DNA of 64,000 nt from Candidatus Fukatsuia endosymbiont of Tuberolachnus salignus (GCF_964030845.1 NZ_OZ034983.1:2790001-2854000); one strand, 5' to 3'. Positions 34,041-43,935 are shown, counted from the stretch's first letter. Notes: generated by a model not told the origin, from the letters alone. Numbers and translations: made by a program.

Positions 34041-36731
34041 GTGTCAGATCGTTTACATAACGACCCAGATCCGATCGAAACCAGCGACTGGCGACAGGCT
34101 ATCGAATCGGTCATCCGTGAAGAAGGTATTGAGCGTGCTCGATACCTACTAGATCAGGTTTTGAGCGAAGCCCGTAAAGGTGGCGTTAACGTGACTCCTG
34201 GTTCAATGAATATAAATTCGACAAATAATGATTACATCAATACCATTGCCGTAGAGGATGAACCCGCTTACCCCGGTAATCTCAATCTAGAGCGACGTAT
34301 CCGCTCTGCTATACGTTGGAATGCCGTGATGACCGTATTACGTGCTTCGAAGAAAAATCTTGACCTAGGTGGGCACATTGCCTCTTTCCAATCTTCGGCA
34401 ACTTTCTACGACGTGTGTTTTAATCATTTTTTTCGTGCTCGCAACGAAAAAGATGGTGGCGATCTGGTTTATTTCCAAGGTCATATTTCTCCGGGGATCT
34501 ACGCACGTGCTTTTCTTGAAGGTCGTTTGACGCAAGAACAGATGGACAACTTCCGCCAAGAAATTGATGGAAAAGGACTTTCTTCTTACCCACATCCCCA
34601 ATTAATGCCTGAATTTTGGCAATTCCCTACAGTTTCCATGGGACTAGGGCCTATCAGTGCTATCTATCAGGCAAAATTTCTCAAATACCTCGATCACCGT
34701 GGCTTGAAAAACACCTCAGCGCAAACGGTTTATGCCTTCCTGGGTGACGGTGAAATGGATGAGCCAGAATCCAAAGGCGTGATCACCATCGCCACCCGCG
34801 AAAAACTGGATAACCTGATTTTCGTTATCAACTGTAACTTACAGCGCCTTGATGGCCCGGTTACAGGTAATGGCAAAATTATTAATGAATTAGAAGGTAT
34901 TTTTGCAGGTGCTGGCTGGCAAGTTCTGAAAGTTATCTGGGGAGATCGTTGGGACGCCCTATTGCGTAAAGATAGCAGCGGTAAATTGATCCAATTGATG
35001 AATGAAACTTTAGACGGTGATTATCAAACCTTCAAATCTAAAGATGGTGCTTATATTCGTAAACATTTCTTCGATCGTTTCCCTGAAACCCAAGCATTGG
35101 TCGCAGACATGAGCGACGATGAAATCTGGTCGCTAAACCGTGGTGGACATGATCCCAAGAAAGTTTTTGCCGCGTTGAAAAAAGCACAGGATACTCAGGG
35201 TAAACCGACGGTTATCCTCGCCCATACCGTCAAAGGTTACGGTATGGGTGAAACAGCAGAAGGTAAAAATATCGCTCACCAGGTGAAAAAGATGAATATG
35301 CTTGGGGTCAATCACCTGCGTGATCGTTTCGATGTGCCTGTTACCGATACTGATATCGAAAAAATGCCGTATATCACCTTCGATAAAGACTCTGAAGAAT
35401 ATAAATACCTACACGCCCGCCGTCAGGCATTGTCTGGCTATTTGCCAACCCGTTTAAGAAATTTCACTGAAAAACAGAAACTGGAATTGCCTGTGCTGGC
35501 AGATTTTAATTCACTGCTAACAGCACAAACGAAAGAAATCTCTACCACCATTGCCTTTGTACGAGTGTTGAATTTACTGTTGAAGAATAAATCGATCAAA
35601 GACCGCATCGTGCCTATTATTGCTGATGAAGCACGTACCTTTGGTATGGAAGGTCTGTTCCGCCAGATCGGTATTTACAGCCCCAATGGTCAACAGTACA
35701 CCCCACAGGATCGCGAACAAGTTGCTTACTATAAAGAGGACGAAAAAGGGCAGATTTTGCAAGAAGGCATCAACGAGTTGGGGGCGGCCGCTTCCTGGCT
35801 AGCCGCAGCGACATCATACAGCAGCAATGACTTCCCGATGATCCCGTTTTACATCTACTACTCTATGTTCGGTTTCCAGCGTATTGGTGATCTGTGCTGG
35901 GCGGCTGGTGATCAACAGGCGCGTGGCTTTCTTATCGGTGGTACTTCAGGACGTACTACTCTCAATGGTGAAGGTTTACAACACGAAGACGGTCACAGTC
36001 ATATTCAATCACTGACTATCCCCAATTGTCTTTCTTACGATCCTGCCTATGCCTATGAAGTTGCGGTCATTATGCATGACGGTTTAGAACGTATGTATGG
36101 CGAAGCACAAGAAAATATTTACTATTATCTGACGACGCTCAACGAAAACTACGCAATGCCAGCGATGCCAGAAGGGGTTGAAGAAGGTATCCGTAAAGGT
36201 ATTTACAAATTGGAGACGACCGATAAGGAGGGTGGCAAGGGTAAAATTCAATTAATGAGCTCAGGCGCTATTCTGCGTCATGTCCGCAAAGCGGCGCAAA
36301 TCCTCTTTGAGCAATATGGTATCACTTCTGATGTTTATAGTGTCACTTCGTTTACTGAACTAGCACGTGAGGGTCAAGATTGTGAACGTTGGAATATGTT
36401 GCACCCAACAGAAAAACCACGTATCCCTTATGTCACAACAGTCATGCATGATGCACCCACGATTGCCTCTACCGATTATATGAAATTATTCGCTGAGCAG
36501 ATCCGAAACTTTATTCCTGCTGGTCAATTCCGTGTATTAGGTACTGATGGCTATGGTCGCTCCGATAGCCGTGAAAACTTACGTCACCATTTTGAAATTG
36601 ATGCTTCTTACGTGGTGGTTGCCGCACTGGGTGAATTGGCTAAACGTGGTGACATCAATACCAATATCGTTGCAGAAGCCATCGCTGAATTTGGCATTAA
36701 TGCCGATAAAGTCAACCCACGCCTGGCGTAA
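34041..36731 (+). CDS. aceE: Pyruvate dehydrogenase E1 component
   Basis: 896 residues starting at GTG 34041 (SDRLHNDPDPIETSDWRQAI), slightly longer than E. coli owing to a small insertion near residue 55. The thiamine pyrophosphate motif GDGEMDEPES...NCNLQRLDG is present, as are HISPGIYARAF and the second half GTSGRTTLNGEGLQHEDGHS. E1 decarboxylates pyruvate and acetylates the lipoyl group of AceF. It leads the aceE-aceF-lpdA operon. The usual upstream regulator gene pdhR is absent; epmB precedes it. Confidence 0.97.
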   Translation: MSDRLHNDPDPIETSDWRQAIESVIREEGIERARYLLDQVLSEARKGGVNVTPGSMNINSTNNDYINTIAVEDEPAYPGNLNLERRIRSAIRWNAVMTVLRASKKNLDLGGHIASFQSSATFYDVCFNHFFRARNEKDGGDLVYFQGHISPGIYARAFLEGRLTQEQMDNFRQEIDGKGLSSYPHPQLMPEFWQFPTVSMGLGPISAIYQAKFLKYLDHRGLKNTSAQTVYAFLGDGEMDEPESKGVITIATREKLDNLIFVINCNLQRLDGPVTGNGKIINELEGIFAGAGWQVLKVIWGDRWDALLRKDSSGKLIQLMNETLDGDYQTFKSKDGAYIRKHFFDRFPETQALVADMSDDEIWSLNRGGHDPKKVFAALKKAQDTQGKPTVILAHTVKGYGMGETAEGKNIAHQVKKMNMLGVNHLRDRFDVPVTDTDIEKMPYITFDKDSEEYKYLHARRQALSGYLPTRLRNFTEKQKLELPVLADFNSLLTAQTKEISTTIAFVRVLNLLLKNKSIKDRIVPIIADEARTFGMEGLFRQIGIYSPNGQQYTPQDREQVAYYKEDEKGQILQEGINELGAAASWLAAATSYSSNDFPMIPFYIYYSMFGFQRIGDLCWAAGDQQARGFLIGGTSGRTTLNGEGLQHEDGHSHIQSLTIPNCLSYDPAYAYEVAVIMHDGLERMYGEAQENIYYYLTTLNENYAMPAMPEGVEEGIRKGIYKLETTDKEGGKGKIQLMSSGAILRHVRKAAQILFEQYGITSDVYSVTSFTELAREGQDCERWNMLHPTEKPRIPYVTTVMHDAPTIASTDYMKLFAEQIRNFIPAGQFRVLGTDGYGRSDSRENLRHHFEIDASYVVVAALGELAKRGDINTNIVAEAIAEFGINADKVNPRLA

Positions 36732-36771
36732 CAGACACACAACAGACCTAGAAATAAAAGGTAACGTATTT

Positions 36772-38103
36772 ATGTCTATTGAAATAAAAGTACCGGATAT
36801 TGGTGCCGATGAAGTGGAAGTCACCGAAATTATGGTAAAAATAGGTGATCCCGTTGAGATTGAACAATCGCTGCTCACCGTTGAAGGTGACAAGGCGTCA
36901 ATGGAAATCCCTTCCCCACACGCAGGTATCATAAAAGAAATCAAAGTTGCGCTTGGTGACAAAATCGAAACCGGCAAACTGATCATGATCTGTGAGCGTG
37001 GCACCGATAGTGACACCGCGTCTGCTAATGAGGAAGAAAAACCGGCAGTGGAGCCTCCCTCAACACCTATTGCTATCGATAAAAACAATATCAATAATAA
37101 CAATACCGATAGCAGTAAAATCGATAACAGTAGTGTTAGTAGCAGTAAGACAGAAAGCACAACAGAAAGCACAAATGAGTTTACGGAAAATTCCTCTTAC
37201 GCACATGCAACACCGCTGATCCGTCGTTTGGCGCGTGAATTCGGTATTAATCTGGCAAAAGTGACCGCAACGGGCCGTAAGGGGCGTATCCTACGTGAAG
37301 ACCTACAGACGTACGTGAAAAACCTGGTTAAACATACCAGCGAGGGAGGGATGTCAGATATCGGCATCTTACCTTGGCCAAAAGTTGATTTCAGTAAATT
37401 TGGTGACATCGAAGAAATCGAACTGGGTCGTATCCAAAAGATCTCTGGCGCTAATTTAAGCCGCAACTGGATCATGATCCCACATGTCACACAATTCGAT
37501 GAAACCGACATCACAGAGCTTGAAGCTTTCCGTAAACAACAGAACATTGAATCAGAAAAGAAGAAATGGGATGTAAAAATCACCCCCCTGGTCTTCCTGA
37601 TGAAAGCGGCGGCGCAAGCGCTAGAAACTTACCCACGTTTTAATAGCTCTCTTTCTTCCGATGCTCAAAAATTGACACTCAAAAAATATATTAATATTGG
37701 TGTCGCCGTTGATACAGCTAACGGTTTGGTCGTTCCGGTGTTCCGTGATGTTAATAAAAAAGGCGTGATTGAATTATCACGTGAACTGGCATTGATTTCC
37801 AAAAAAGCACGCGACGGTAAGCTAACCGCTGCCGATATGCAGGGGGGATGCTTCACCATATCCAGCTTAGGAGGTATCGGCGGTACAGCATTTACACCTA
37901 TCGTCAACGCACCGGAAGTAGCAATCCTCGGCGTCTCTAAGTCATCGATGAAGCCGATTTGGAATGGTAAGGAGTTTGTACCACGCTTAATGTTACCGCT
38001 ATCACTTTCCTTTGACCATCGTGTCATCGATGGTGCTGCAGGTGCTCGCTTTGTCAGTCATATTGGCTGCCTGATGGCGGACATCCGTCGTCTTATTATG
38101 TAA
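36772..38103 (+). CDS. aceF: Dihydrolipoamide acetyltransferase E2, single lipoyl domain
   Basis: 443 residues from ATG 36772 (MSIEIKVPDIGADEVEVTEI). Only one lipoyl domain is present (lipoyl Lys in EGDKASMEIPSP), whereas E. coli AceF has three. A linker of about 55 residues follows, unusually rich in Asn, Ser and Thr (NNINNNNTDSSKID...SSKTESTTEST) rather than Ala/Pro. Then come the E3/E1-binding domain (ATPLIRRLAREFGINLAKVT) and the catalytic domain with SFDHRVIDGAAGARF near residue 416. It transfers acetyl groups to CoA. Gene order is normal. Confidence 0.96.
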   Translation: MSIEIKVPDIGADEVEVTEIMVKIGDPVEIEQSLLTVEGDKASMEIPSPHAGIIKEIKVALGDKIETGKLIMICERGTDSDTASANEEEKPAVEPPSTPIAIDKNNINNNNTDSSKIDNSSVSSSKTESTTESTNEFTENSSYAHATPLIRRLAREFGINLAKVTATGRKGRILREDLQTYVKNLVKHTSEGGMSDIGILPWPKVDFSKFGDIEEIELGRIQKISGANLSRNWIMIPHVTQFDETDITELEAFRKQQNIESEKKKWDVKITPLVFLMKAAAQALETYPRFNSSLSSDAQKLTLKKYINIGVAVDTANGLVVPVFRDVNKKGVIELSRELALISKKARDGKLTAADMQGGCFTISSLGGIGGTAFTPIVNAPEVAILGVSKSSMKPIWNGKEFVPRLMLPLSLSFDHRVIDGAAGARFVSHIGCLMADIRRLIM

Positions 38104-38139
38104 CGTTTTATCACCAAATAAACCCTATGAGAGAGCATA

Positions 38140-39618
38140 ATGAATACTGAAATAAAAACTCAGGTCGTAGTACTTGGAGCAGGCCCCGCAGGATACTCTG
38201 CGGCTTTTCGCTGCGCAGATTTGGGTCTTGAAACTGTATTGGTTGAACGCCATGAGACCTTGGGCGGTGTTTGCCTCAACGTGGGTTGCATCCCCTCCAA
38301 GGCGTTATTGCATGTTGCAAAAGTCATCAACGAGGCCAAGGCACTAGGTAATCACGGCATTACATTTGGTGATCCTACCATTGACATGGAAAAAGTACGG
38401 GGCTGGAAACAAAAAGTGATCTCTCAACTGACCGGTGGTTTAGCAGGGATGGCAAAAGGCCGTAAAGTCACAGTGGTGAATGGAACAGGTAAATTTACTG
38501 GTGAGCACACATTGGTAGTAGAAGGCGAGAAAGGGATAACTAGGACTATTAATTTCGATAATGCGATTATCGCAGCAGGTTCATCTCCGATTCAACTCTC
38601 GTTTATTCCCCATGATGATCCACGTGTATGGGATTCTACCGATGCACTGAAACTAGACACGATTCCTGAAAAATTACTCATCATGGGTGGTGGGATTATC
38701 GGCTTGGAAATGGGTACGGTTTACCATGCGCTAGGTTCTAAAATTGATGTGGTTGAAATGCTTGACCAAGTGATCCCCGCAGCGGACAAAGACATCGTTA
38801 AGGTATTCACTAAACGGATCAGTCAGCAATTCAACCTAATGCTGGAAACCAAAGTCACCCAAGTAGAAGCGAAAGAAGACGGTATCTATGTGACGATGGC
38901 AGGCAAAAAAGCACCCGCTGAAGCACAGCGTTATGACGCAGTACTGGTCGCGATCGGTCGAGTGCCCAACGGCAAGTCACTGGATGCGGAAAAAGCAAGG
39001 GTTAACATTGATAAACATGGCTTTATCCATGTCGACAAACAGTTACGCACCAATGTGCCACATATTTTTGCTATTGGCGATATTGTAGGCCAACCGATGC
39101 TGGCTCATAAAGGGGTACATGAAGGTCATATCGCGGCTGAAGTTATCTCGGGGAAAAAACATTATTTCGATCCTAAGGTGATCCCCTCTATCGCTTACAC
39201 TGAACCAGAAGTTGCCTGGGTTGGTTTAACAGAAAAAGAACTCGTAGCAAAAGAAAAACTACAAGCAGAAAAAGATGGCACTATTTATGATGAAAAAACC
39301 AGCGAGAAAAAATATGAAACCTCTACTTTCCCGTGGGCAGCATCAGGGCGTGCGATTGCTTCTGATTGTGCCGAAGGTGTTACCAAACTGATTTTTGATA
39401 AAGAAACGCATCGTGTCATCGGAGGTGCCATCGTCGGTACCAACGGGGGCGAGCTATTGGGTGAAATCGGCCTGGCTATTGAGATGGGTTGTGATGCTGA
39501 AGATCTCGCCCTCACCATTCATGCCCATCCAACCTTGCACGAGTCTGTGGGTCTGGCTGCGGAGATCTACGAGGGTAGTATTACTGACTTGCCGAATCTA
39601 AAAGCCAAAAAAAAATAA
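38140..39618 (+). CDS. lpdA: Dihydrolipoamide dehydrogenase E3
   Basis: 492 residues against 474 in E. coli. FAD-binding VVLGAGPAGYSAAFRCADLG, the redox disulfide GGVCLNVGCIPSKALLH, NAD-binding MGGGIIGLEMGTVY, and the catalytic HAHPTLHES are all present. The extra length is mainly a charged insertion around residues 367-390 (KLQAEKDGTIYDEKTSEKK) before YETSTFPWAASGRA. LpdA reoxidises lipoyl groups for pyruvate and 2-oxoglutarate dehydrogenases and the glycine system. Confidence 0.97.
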   Translation: MNTEIKTQVVVLGAGPAGYSAAFRCADLGLETVLVERHETLGGVCLNVGCIPSKALLHVAKVINEAKALGNHGITFGDPTIDMEKVRGWKQKVISQLTGGLAGMAKGRKVTVVNGTGKFTGEHTLVVEGEKGITRTINFDNAIIAAGSSPIQLSFIPHDDPRVWDSTDALKLDTIPEKLLIMGGGIIGLEMGTVYHALGSKIDVVEMLDQVIPAADKDIVKVFTKRISQQFNLMLETKVTQVEAKEDGIYVTMAGKKAPAEAQRYDAVLVAIGRVPNGKSLDAEKARVNIDKHGFIHVDKQLRTNVPHIFAIGDIVGQPMLAHKGVHEGHIAAEVISGKKHYFDPKVIPSIAYTEPEVAWVGLTEKELVAKEKLQAEKDGTIYDEKTSEKKYETSTFPWAASGRAIASDCAEGVTKLIFDKETHRVIGGAIVGTNGGELLGEIGLAIEMGCDAEDLALTIHAHPTLHESVGLAAEIYEGSITDLPNLKAKKK

Positions 39619-39663
39619 ATTCTTACCCCATTAAACCCACAAGCACCCGAGAAAATCGGCATA

Positions 39664-39693
39664 GGAAACAGCAGACGTCCGCTGTTTCCCTAT
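39664..39693 (+). terminator. Terminator of the pyruvate dehydrogenase operon
   Basis: GGAAACAGC-AGACGTCC-GCTGTTTCC, followed by CTATTGT, 45 nt after the lpdA stop and between convergent lpdA and grxA. Confidence 0.7.
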
Positions 39694-39712
39694 TGTGATC
39701 CAAAGTGCCCCA

Positions 39713-40000
39713 TCAAGGAATGCAGGATGCGCTCGTTTGATCAGTTTGACACAAGTATTTTTTAGCATAAGCCTCAAAATCTGTGCAACCACCGATATGT
39801 TGTTTATCAATAAAAATTTGTGGCACAGTCTCAACCGGTTTACCCACGCTCTTCTCCAGATCTGCTTTGCTAATACCTTCTGCGTGGATATCAATGTAAC
39901 TAAATTTAAAATCATTACGTTGCGCCGCAAGCTTTTTTGCTAATTCTTGTGCACGAACACAAAAAGGACATCCAGGACGTCCAAATATCACGGTATACAC
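39713..40000 (-). CDS. grxA: Glutaredoxin 1
   Basis: The family-consistent start is GTG 40000 (VYTVIFGRPGCPFCVRAQEL), preceded by GAGGA; an ATG at 40015 would add five residues. The dithiol active site is CPFC. Conserved TVPQIFIDKQHIGGCTDFEA binds glutathione; note Cys where E. coli has Tyr. The C-terminus is about ten residues longer than E. coli (CQTDQTSASCIP). It reduces ribonucleotide reductase and protein disulfides using glutathione. Confidence 0.92.
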   Translation of the reverse strand: MYTVIFGRPGCPFCVRAQELAKKLAAQRNDFKFSYIDIHAEGISKADLEKSVGKPVETVPQIFIDKQHIGGCTDFEAYAKKYLCQTDQTSASCIP

Positions 40001-40015
40001 ACCAACATTCCTCAT

Positions 40016-40896
40016 TTTTAAACAGGCTTTTACAAAATTATCCGGTTTTTTGACGTCTCTACTACCATCTAACTATCTAACAGCCTTGGAAAGATGTCAA
40101 ATGTCATCCCATCCACACCACGCAGCAGGTTATGCAAGAGGTCTAATATTGAGTACATATTTAGCTCAAAACATGACGACACCGCCCACTATTAAAAAAT
40201 AGAGGCAGAAATTTATAATTATTGTGGTCCAAGAAAAATGAAATATGCTAGATTATTCAGAATGCTATTTTGTAAACTCACAAACAAAAAAAATAGAGAT
40301 CATTTTCAAAACATTCGTACCACTTTTAATATACTATAAATACACTCTACATTTTTCCATCTGAATATAAAAAAATGGATCTTAATTGGGATTAAGAATT
40401 AGAAATCTATCCTAACCATGTTAAGTCAAAACGGTATCATTTCAACTTGCCATTTTGTATATTCATTCTATTGGCAAATAGTTAATTTTTAAATATTGGA
40501 CAATATAAAGTGATATGATAAACAAACAGCAATATCAGTGTATTGAGATATGAACTACAAGCTAAATAGAGATATCACAGTCTTCATCCTTTATTTAGGT
40601 TAATGACTTTGTCAATTAATTTAAACAAAATATTACTCACGCTTACTGTATTTATTGTTGAGGAGAAAAAATTCACAGGAAAAAAAGTAGCAATTATCTG
40701 TTATTCTGATTAATAATAGACCTCTTGCTAAGCCCATAGCTTGTGGTACGTACGAGAGCCGCAGATTTCGAATAGGCTCTAAGGAGTGTAAAGCTACGAT
40801 GGATGCTTATTCTTTAATTTGTCAGAATTGATGATGGCGCTTGTCGTAAATATTCCGTAAGATATGCCACTTTTCGTCTTAATGAGGTTGATTGTA
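40016..40896. other. Long AT-rich intergenic with mobile-repeat fragments
   Basis: About 880 bp with no credible ORF. MITE-A-like arms appear as TATGCAAGAGGTCTA (about 40132-40146) and TAGACCTCTTGCTAAG (from about 40719). A MITE-B-like right end, GCAGATTTCGAATAGGCTCT, lies near 40762-40781 and is followed by AAGGAG. The middle is very AT-rich and looks like decayed gene sequence, but I cannot identify it. Confidence 0.5.
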
Positions 40897-41439
40897 ATGA
40901 GTTCACTCAATGCTCTAGATTTCAAGGTTCCAGATTTGGCCTTATTGCGCTGTTGGCTAAGTCAACTGGGATGCCCGTTTTTCGAGTGTGACTCCTGCCA
41001 AGCTCTCCACTTATGCCACATGCAAAAATGTGACGGTGTGTCTGATGCCAGAATTGATCTCAAGGATGACGTTATCCTGTTTTCAGTGCTGGCAGAAATC
41101 AGGCCAACGGCATTGATCCCGCTAAGCAGCAATTTAAGCCAGATTAATACTCTCTCTCTGACAGCAAAAGCATTTATTAATATCGAAGAAAATGACAATC
41201 TGGCACAGCTGATCGTATGCCAATCTATCAGTATCGCCACCGGCATCACTGAACAGCAATTTGACCACTTTATGCAGCAATCTACAGAACAAATCTCGAT
41301 GATTATTTCCACAGTGGCAGAAAATGATATGCTATTTCTTAGTGACGACTATGAATATGAGGACGACGAAGAAGAGGAGGAAGAGGAGGAAGAAAAAAAC
41401 TCGCCACCGGTGTCAAGATTTCGTCCAATTATCCATTAA
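40897..41439 (+). CDS. ybjN: YbjN family protein
   Basis: 180 residues from ATG 40897, preceded by GAGG; the frame extends to an earlier ATG at 40864 without homology. It matches E. coli YbjN: LGCPFFECDSCQALHLCHMQ, DARIDLKDDVILFSVLAEIR and TEQISMIIS. YbjN is a T3SS-chaperone-like fold whose overexpression in E. coli affects motility and stress tolerance; its exact role is unsettled. The C-terminus has a striking acidic run (DDEEEEEEEEE) encoded by near-repeat GAG/GAA codons that could vary in length. It precedes potFGHI as in E. coli. Confidence 0.9.
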   Translation: MSSLNALDFKVPDLALLRCWLSQLGCPFFECDSCQALHLCHMQKCDGVSDARIDLKDDVILFSVLAEIRPTALIPLSSNLSQINTLSLTAKAFINIEENDNLAQLIVCQSISIATGITEQQFDHFMQQSTEQISMIISTVAENDMLFLSDDYEYEDDEEEEEEEEEKNSPPVSRFRPIIH

Positions 41440-41528
41440 TCTTGGAATAGGCGAAAAAACGTCGTCACTTCTTGTATACAACAAGAATACTCATTTTTGA
41501 TGAAGTATCAACGAGTGTAATAAATTCC

Positions 41529-41653
41529 TAAGAACCTGTTCCAAATCTTCTTGAGCGACGCTCAGACAAGGAAAAAATGAGTATTTTGAGCGCGTTTTTG
41601 ACGAATTGCTTGACCAAAACACGGCGAGCACAAGAGATTTCGAACAGGTTCTA
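41529..41653. repeat. MITE-B reference copy (125 bp)
   Basis: TA-bounded element with arms AGAACCTGTTC (left) and GAACAGGTTCT (right). Right-end sequence GCGAGCACAAGAGATTTCGA recurs at 52215 and in diverged form near 40762 and 6055. It lies between ybjN and potF, ending 22 bp before the potF start. Confidence 0.8.
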
Positions 41654-41675
41654 ATAAGCTTCTAAGGAGTTGTAG

Positions 41676-42779
41676 ATGTTCAACACAAAGTGGTTATCCG
41701 CTATAGCTATGGGTCTGTTAATGGCCACATCCGTCTCCGTTGCTGCTGAGGGGAAAAGGTTGCATGTCTACAATTGGTCTGATTACATCGCACCCAATAC
41801 ACTGGCTAATTTCCAAAAAGAAACCGGCATCAAAGTGGTCTATGATGTGTTTGACTCCAACGAAGTGCTGGACGGTAAGCTTATGGCAGGCAGCACCGGT
41901 TTTGATTTGGTGGTTCCTTCGGACAGTTTTCTTGAACGCCAATTGACAGCTAAGGTTTTCCAACCTTTGGATAAAAGTAAGTTACCCAACTATAAAAATC
42001 TTGATCCACAATTGCTAAAATTGGTAGCCAGTTACGATACAGATAATCAATTTTCTATCCCCTATATGTGGATGACTACAGGGATTGGTTATAACGTTGA
42101 TAAAGTCAAAAAGGCATTAGGTAACGATGCACCGGTCGATAGCTGGGATTTAGTGCTAAAACCGGAAAATTTGGCGAAACTGCAAAACTGCGGGGTTTCT
42201 TTTCTTGATGCACCCAGTGAAGTTTTTGCTACCGTACTGCATTATTTAGGCAAAGATGCAAACAGTTCATTGGCCTCAGACTATACCGGCACGGCAACTG
42301 AGCTATTATTAAAATTGCGACCCAGTATCCGTTATTTTCATTCTTCCCAATACATTAATGATCTGGCAAACGGGGATACCTGTGTAGCTGTTGGTTGGAG
42401 TGGAGATATGATCCAAGCAGCCAACCGAGCAAAAGAAGCAAAGAATGGTGTTAATTTAGCTTACAGCATTCCTAAAGAAGGTGCGTTAGTGACTTTTGAT
42501 CTGTTTGCTATGCCTGCGGATGCAAAAAATCCACAGGAAGCCTATCAGTTCCTGAATTATTTGATGCGCCCAAATGTCATTGCCGATGTCAGTAACCATA
42601 TCTACTACGCCAATGCTAACCAGGCGGCCACACCCTTGATGAATGCAGTGGTACGAGATAACCCTGAGATCTACCCTCCAGCGGACATCCGCGCCAAAAT
42701 GTTTACTCTGAAATTACACCCACCAAAATTGGATAGAGTAATTACGCGCGCTTGGACTAAAGTTAAAAGCGGTAAATAG
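41676..42779 (+). CDS. potF: PotF, periplasmic putrescine-binding protein
   Basis: 367 residues with a Sec signal peptide (KWLSAIAMGLLMATSVSVAAEG). Mature sequence KRLHVYNWSDYIAPNTLANF and GFDLVVPSDSFLERQ, VGWSGDMIQA are typical of the spermidine/putrescine-binding family. It delivers putrescine to PotHI. It is preceded by AAGGAG and leads potFGHI. Confidence 0.95.
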   Translation: MFNTKWLSAIAMGLLMATSVSVAAEGKRLHVYNWSDYIAPNTLANFQKETGIKVVYDVFDSNEVLDGKLMAGSTGFDLVVPSDSFLERQLTAKVFQPLDKSKLPNYKNLDPQLLKLVASYDTDNQFSIPYMWMTTGIGYNVDKVKKALGNDAPVDSWDLVLKPENLAKLQNCGVSFLDAPSEVFATVLHYLGKDANSSLASDYTGTATELLLKLRPSIRYFHSSQYINDLANGDTCVAVGWSGDMIQAANRAKEAKNGVNLAYSIPKEGALVTFDLFAMPADAKNPQEAYQFLNYLMRPNVIADVSNHIYYANANQAATPLMNAVVRDNPEIYPPADIRAKMFTLKLHPPKLDRVITRAWTKVKSGK

Positions 42780-42800
42780 AACCATTGGAGAGTCCACTGA

Positions 42801-43934
42801 GTGAACGAAGTTACTGGCCGCCTACCACCGAAATCCCAGAAGGTTTTTACTCCTTTGCTGGAGATACGCAATTTAACCAAATTTTTTGATGGTCACGCCG
42901 CAGTCGATGATGTCGATTTAACCATCTACAAGGGTGAAATTTTTGCGCTGCTAGGCGCATCGGGCTGCGGAAAATCAACGTTATTACGTATGTTGGCGGG
43001 CTTTGAACAACCGACTCAAGGACAGATAGTGCTTGATGGGCAGGATTTATCCCGTGTGCCGCCCTATCAGCGTCCCATCAATATGATGTTTCAGTCCTAT
43101 GCACTGTTTCCTCATATGACGGTAGAGCAGAATATCGCTTTTGGATTGAAGCAAGACAAACTCGCAGCGCAGGAAATTAAAAATCGCGTCGCCGAGATGC
43201 TGACGTTGGTACATATGGAAGAATTTGCCAGACGTAAACCACATCAACTCTCCGGTGGTCAGCGACAACGTGTAGCTTTAGCACGCAGTCTGGCTAAGCG
43301 ACCCAAATTACTGCTGCTGGATGAACCTATGGGTGCGCTGGATAAAAAACTTCGTGACCGTATGCAATTGGAGGTGGTCGATATTTTGGAAGGTGTCGGT
43401 GCAACCTGTGTCATGGTGACACATGATCAGGAAGAAGCGATGACAATGGCCGGGCGTATAGCCATTATGAACCGTGGAAAATTTGTACAAATCGGTGAAC
43501 CGGAAGAAATCTACGAACATCCAAACAGTAGATTCAGTGCCGAATTCATTGGCTCGATAAATGTGTTTGAAGGTTTATTGATTGATAGGAAAGATGATGC
43601 ATTGCGGATCCATAGCCCTGGCTTGCGCCATTCGCTAAAGGTCCCTTCTGATGCTTCGGTAATCGATGGTGTTCCAGTATTGATCGCACTGCGCCCAGAA
43701 AAGATTATGCTTTGCGAAAACATACCGCAAGATGAATGTAATTTTGCAGTGGGAGAAGTAGTAGATATCGCCTATCTGGGAGATTTATCTATCTATCATG
43801 TAAAACTGCACAGTGGTCAGATGATCAGTGCCCAATTACAGAACAGTCATCGCTACCGTAAAGGCATGCCAACCTGGGGCGACACAGTACACTTATGTTG
43901 GGATGCCGACAGTTGTGTGGTTTTGGGGAGTTGA
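42801..43934 (+). CDS. potG: PotG, putrescine ABC transporter ATPase
   Basis: 377 residues from GTG 42801. Walker A GASGCGKST, Q-loop in MMFQSYALFPHMTVEQN, signature LSGGQRQRVALARSL, Walker B LLLLDEPMGALD and a C-terminal TOBE domain (about 290-375). It powers putrescine import through PotHI. The stop codon lies 1 nt before the potH start. Confidence 0.96.
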   Translation: MNEVTGRLPPKSQKVFTPLLEIRNLTKFFDGHAAVDDVDLTIYKGEIFALLGASGCGKSTLLRMLAGFEQPTQGQIVLDGQDLSRVPPYQRPINMMFQSYALFPHMTVEQNIAFGLKQDKLAAQEIKNRVAEMLTLVHMEEFARRKPHQLSGGQRQRVALARSLAKRPKLLLLDEPMGALDKKLRDRMQLEVVDILEGVGATCVMVTHDQEEAMTMAGRIAIMNRGKFVQIGEPEEIYEHPNSRFSAEFIGSINVFEGLLIDRKDDALRIHSPGLRHSLKVPSDASVIDGVPVLIALRPEKIMLCENIPQDECNFAVGEVVDIAYLGDLSIYHVKLHSGQMISAQLQNSHRYRKGMPTWGDTVHLCWDADSCVVLGS

Positions 43935-43935
43935 T

